64,000 nt of DNA from Mucilaginibacter kameinonensis (lineage in GTDB: Bacteria > Bacteroidota > Bacteroidia > Sphingobacteriales > Sphingobacteriaceae). The stretch's first letter is position 1; each line of letters starts with the position of its first letter. The position numbers and the translations under genes were made by a program. Positions 61,747-64,000 of the stretch are shown here, one piece after another. The stretch lies in contig NZ_RCWZ01000001.1 in assembly GCF_003675385.1 (NCBI RefSeq), forward strand, positions 372,001 to 436,000, given 5' to 3'. Below the pieces are notes generated by a model. That model was not told where the DNA came from, searched no databases, and worked only from the letters and a program-made list of their open reading frames with translations.

Positions 61747-64000
61747 TTATGCTATCCCAGCCACCTCACTCAACATCCTCACCGCCTCATCAACACTATC
61801 AATACCCTCAATGCCCAAACGAAGCGTGTTCTTAACCTCTTTTAAATTAGTACGCCTTGGATTATTTTTTACAAAATCGAGCACATTACGGAAAGCTTCT
61901 GTTTCAAAATAGCTTGACTGCTGGTTGGTGATAAAATACCCTCTCAACACGTTTTTCTTGAGCGAGATCTTTTCAAATCCAATTGCCTTACCCAGCCACT
62001 GTAAACGCATGGTATTCAGCAAACTATCAACCTGCGATGGAACAGGGCCAAACCGGTCATGCAGTTTTTGCCTGAAAGCATTCAATTCAACTTCGTTTTC
62101 CAGTTTAGAAAGCTCGGTATACAGGTTATATCGTTCAGATAGATTAGTAACATACTCATCAGGGATAAGGATCTCCAGGTCAGTATCTATCTGTGTGAAA
62201 GAAATGTATGGCCGCGGTTTATCTTCCGGAAATACATCTTTAAACTCATCATCCTTCAACTCCTGAATAGCCTCGTCCAGTATCTTGTGATACATTTCAA
62301 ACCCAATTTCAGCAATGAAACCGCTTTGCTCGGCGCCAAGCAGGTTACCGCTACCGCGGATATCCAGATCTCGCATAGCTACGTTGAAACCACTGCCAAG
62401 GTCGCTGAACTCTTCAATAGCGCTAAGACGTTTGCGGGCCTCGCTGGTAAGTGTTGACAGTGGCGGACTTAACAGATAACAATATGCTTTTTTATTGCTC
62501 CTACCCACACGGCCACGCATCTGGTGTAAATCGCTTAGGCCAAACATGTGGGCGTAGTTGATGATGATGGTATTGGCATTAGGAATATCCAACCCGGCCT
62601 CAATAATTGTTGTGGCCACCAATACATCATACTCGTGGTTCACAAACTTCAACATCACGTCTTCCAGATCGTCACCTTCCAGTTGCCCGTGGGCTATACC
62701 TATACGGGCTTTAGGAACCAGCTTGCGGATCATACCTCCCAATTGCGGCAAATCGGCCACACGGTTATGAATAAAGAAGATCTGTCCGCCACGGTCTATT
62801 TCAAATTCAACGGCCTCTTTAATGAGCTTATCATTAAAAACATGCAATTCGGTAACAACCGGCTGGCGGTTTGGCGGCGGCGTTGATATGATAGAAAGGT
62901 CACGTGCGCCCATTAACGAAAAGTGTAGCGTACGCGGGATTGGCGTTGCAGTTAATGTAAGCGTATCCACATTGGCGCGCATCTGTTTCAGCTTTTCTTT
63001 GGTTGATACGCCAAACTTCTGCTCCTCGTCAATGATCATCAGGCCAAGGTCTTTAAACTTCACATCCTTGCTTACCAAACGATGGGTGCCTATGATGATG
63101 TCAACCTTGCCTTCCTTCAGTTTCTCTAAGGTATCCTTGATCTGCCTGGTTGACTTGAAACGGTTTACATAATCAATGTTAGCCGGAAAACCCTTGAGCC
63201 TGTCGGTAAAAGTTTTATAATGCTGTGCCGCGAGGATAGTTGTAGGTACCAATATGGCCACCTGCTTGCTATCGGCAACGGCTTTAAAAGCCGCGCGAAC
63301 AGCTACTTCTGTTTTGCCAAAGCCTACGTCGCCGCAAATAAGGCGATCCATAGGGTGTGGCGATTCCATGTCTTTTTTGAAATCGGCCGTTGCCTTTTCC
63401 TGATCGGGCGTATCCTCGTAAAGGAACGAGGCTTCCAATTCGGTTTGCAGATAACTATCGGGCGAGAAGGCATTACCGTGCTGGGCTTTACGGAGGGCGT
63501 AAAGCTTGATCAGATCACGGGCTATGTCCTTAACTTTTTTTTTTGTTGTTTTTTTGAGGCGTTCCCAGGTATCAGTACCCAGCTTATTCATTTTAGGAAC
63601 GGAGCCCTCTTTACCACTGAATTTAGAGATTCGGTTAAGCGAGTTGATGTTCACATACAACAGGTCATTATCGGCATAAATAAGCCTGATCATTTCCTGT
63701 TGTTTGCCGTTTACATCCACTTTTTCCAGGCCGGCATATTTGCCTATGCCATGATCTATATGGGTAACGTAATCGCCGGGTTTAAGGTCACGAAGTTCTT
63801 TAAGGGTGATGGCTTGTGATCGCTGATAGCCCTTGCGGGTTTTATATTTATAGTAACGGTCAAAAATCTGGTGATCGGTATAGCAGGCCAGTTTTTGTTC
63901 CTGGTCGATAAAACCTTCGCGTACCGAAATGCTGATAGGCGTAAATTTTACGGTTTTATCCAGATCATCTAAAATGGCATATAAACGCTCAACCTGCTTG
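61747..64000 (-). CDS. mfd: transcription-repair coupling factor Mfd (5' end beyond window)
   Basis: About 750 residues are visible and the frame continues past 64000, so the N-terminal UvrB-homology part is missing. Present are the end of the RNA-polymerase-interacting domain (KYAGLEKVDV just past 63720), the helicase domain with GDVGFGKTEVAVRAAF (Walker A), IIDEEQKFGV (DEEQ), TATPIPRTLHFS, QMRGRVGRS and the TRCF C-domain. Mfd removes RNA polymerase stalled at DNA damage and recruits UvrA. The stop is TAA at 61747-61749. Confidence 0.96.
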   Translation of the reverse strand, partial: KQVERLYAILDDLDKTVKFTPISISVREGFIDQEQKLACYTDHQIFDRYYKYKTRKGYQRSQAITLKELRDLKPGDYVTHIDHGIGKYAGLEKVDVNGKQQEMIRLIYADNDLLYVNINSLNRISKFSGKEGSVPKMNKLGTDTWERLKKTTKKKVKDIARDLIKLYALRKAQHGNAFSPDSYLQTELEASFLYEDTPDQEKATADFKKDMESPHPMDRLICGDVGFGKTEVAVRAAFKAVADSKQVAILVPTTILAAQHYKTFTDRLKGFPANIDYVNRFKSTRQIKDTLEKLKEGKVDIIIGTHRLVSKDVKFKDLGLMIIDEEQKFGVSTKEKLKQMRANVDTLTLTATPIPRTLHFSLMGARDLSIISTPPPNRQPVVTELHVFNDKLIKEAVEFEIDRGGQIFFIHNRVADLPQLGGMIRKLVPKARIGIAHGQLEGDDLEDVMLKFVNHEYDVLVATTIIEAGLDIPNANTIIINYAHMFGLSDLHQMRGRVGRSNKKAYCYLLSPPLSTLTSEARKRLSAIEEFSDLGSGFNVAMRDLDIRGSGNLLGAEQSGFIAEIGFEMYHKILDEAIQELKDDEFKDVFPEDKPRPYISFTQIDTDLEILIPDEYVTNLSERYNLYTELSKLENEVELNAFRQKLHDRFGPVPSQVDSLLNTMRLQWLGKAIGFEKISLKKNVLRGYFITNQQSSYFETEAFRNVLDFVKNNPRRTNLKEVKNTLRLGIEGIDSVDEAVRMLSEVAGIA

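Noticed and set aside
1..64000. tRNA, rRNA or tmRNA genes, prophage or integrative element
   Set aside because: No cloverleaf, integrase, transposase or phage structural gene was recognised; no tRNA-like sequence was seen in any gap.

Overview
The window reads as the chromosome of a Bacteroidota bacterium, most likely family Sphingobacteriaceae and close to Mucilaginibacter or Pedobacter. The reasons are an ECF sigma factor/FecR/STN-domain unit, a TonB-type receptor with a carboxypeptidase-like N-terminus, proteins typical of the phylum (DUF4349, SIMPL, DUF6134, DUF892, lmo0937-type), few Shine-Dalgarno sites, a TAnnTTTG promoter element, and many intergenic palindromic repeats. GC content looks to be in the mid-40s. 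The genus is an inference. I saw no tRNA, rRNA, CRISPR array, prophage, transposase or origin.

Layout. 1-3838: end of an aryl-polyene/flexirubin-type lipid cluster (ketosynthase, chain-length-factor-like partner, deacetylase, LolA-like carrier, lipoprotein, hotdog protein). 4.2-5.8 kb: a membrane protein and a Crp-type regulator that share an upstream palindrome. 5.9-8.8 kb: an outer-membrane receptor and a methionine-rich repeat protein. 8.9-15 kb: MazG, DUF4349, a pseudo-receiver, DapF, an HtrA protease, about 1 kb of repeat DNA, and MutT. 15.1-19.3 kb: DUF6134, ECF sigma, FecR and an STN/surface-repeat protein. 19.8-36.6 kb: mixed metabolic and housekeeping genes (nitrilase, AraC, amidase, retropepsin-like protein, ferritin-like protein, Ku, SIMPL, zinc protease, SerS, RsmI, Lnt, TetR with SDR, GlcNAc-type kinase, CheY-like protein). 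36.6-42.7 kb: MarR-RND-TolC efflux operon. 42.8-48.4 kb: M61 peptidase, a second ECF sigma with a zinc anti-sigma, and a divergent redox operon (DUF1223, cytochrome b, MsrP-like molybdoenzyme). 48.4-57.2 kb: sugar symporter and a membrane-lipid-modifying cluster with two cyclopropane-synthase-type enzymes. 57.3-64 kb: sugar isomerase, Def, M16 peptidase, Hpt, a lipoprotein and Mfd (cut by the window edge).

Main discovery. The same bipartite sequence, TTGTAAGG-N14-CCGAC, lies just upstream of three transcription units: the ECF sigma/zinc anti-sigma pair (45812-45838), the divergent DUF1223-cytochrome b-MsrP-like operon (45962-45988), and the secreted methionine-rich DKM-repeat protein 37 kb away (8801-8827). 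This is best explained as the promoter recognised by that sigma factor. It suggests a periplasmic methionine-oxidation defence: a sacrificial Met-rich protein, a molybdoenzyme to repair it, and an autoregulated zinc anti-sigma switch. It resembles in logic the SigF/NrsF-MrpX-YedY1 response of Azospira, but uses a different anti-sigma type and a different cytochrome.

Other signals are an 18-bp palindrome shared by the Crp-type regulator and its neighbour, a tandem operator upstream of the SDR-TetR pair, a sigma/FecR unit whose apparent outer-membrane partner is not a TonB receptor, and at least six families of intergenic inverted repeats, some of which intrude into gene starts.
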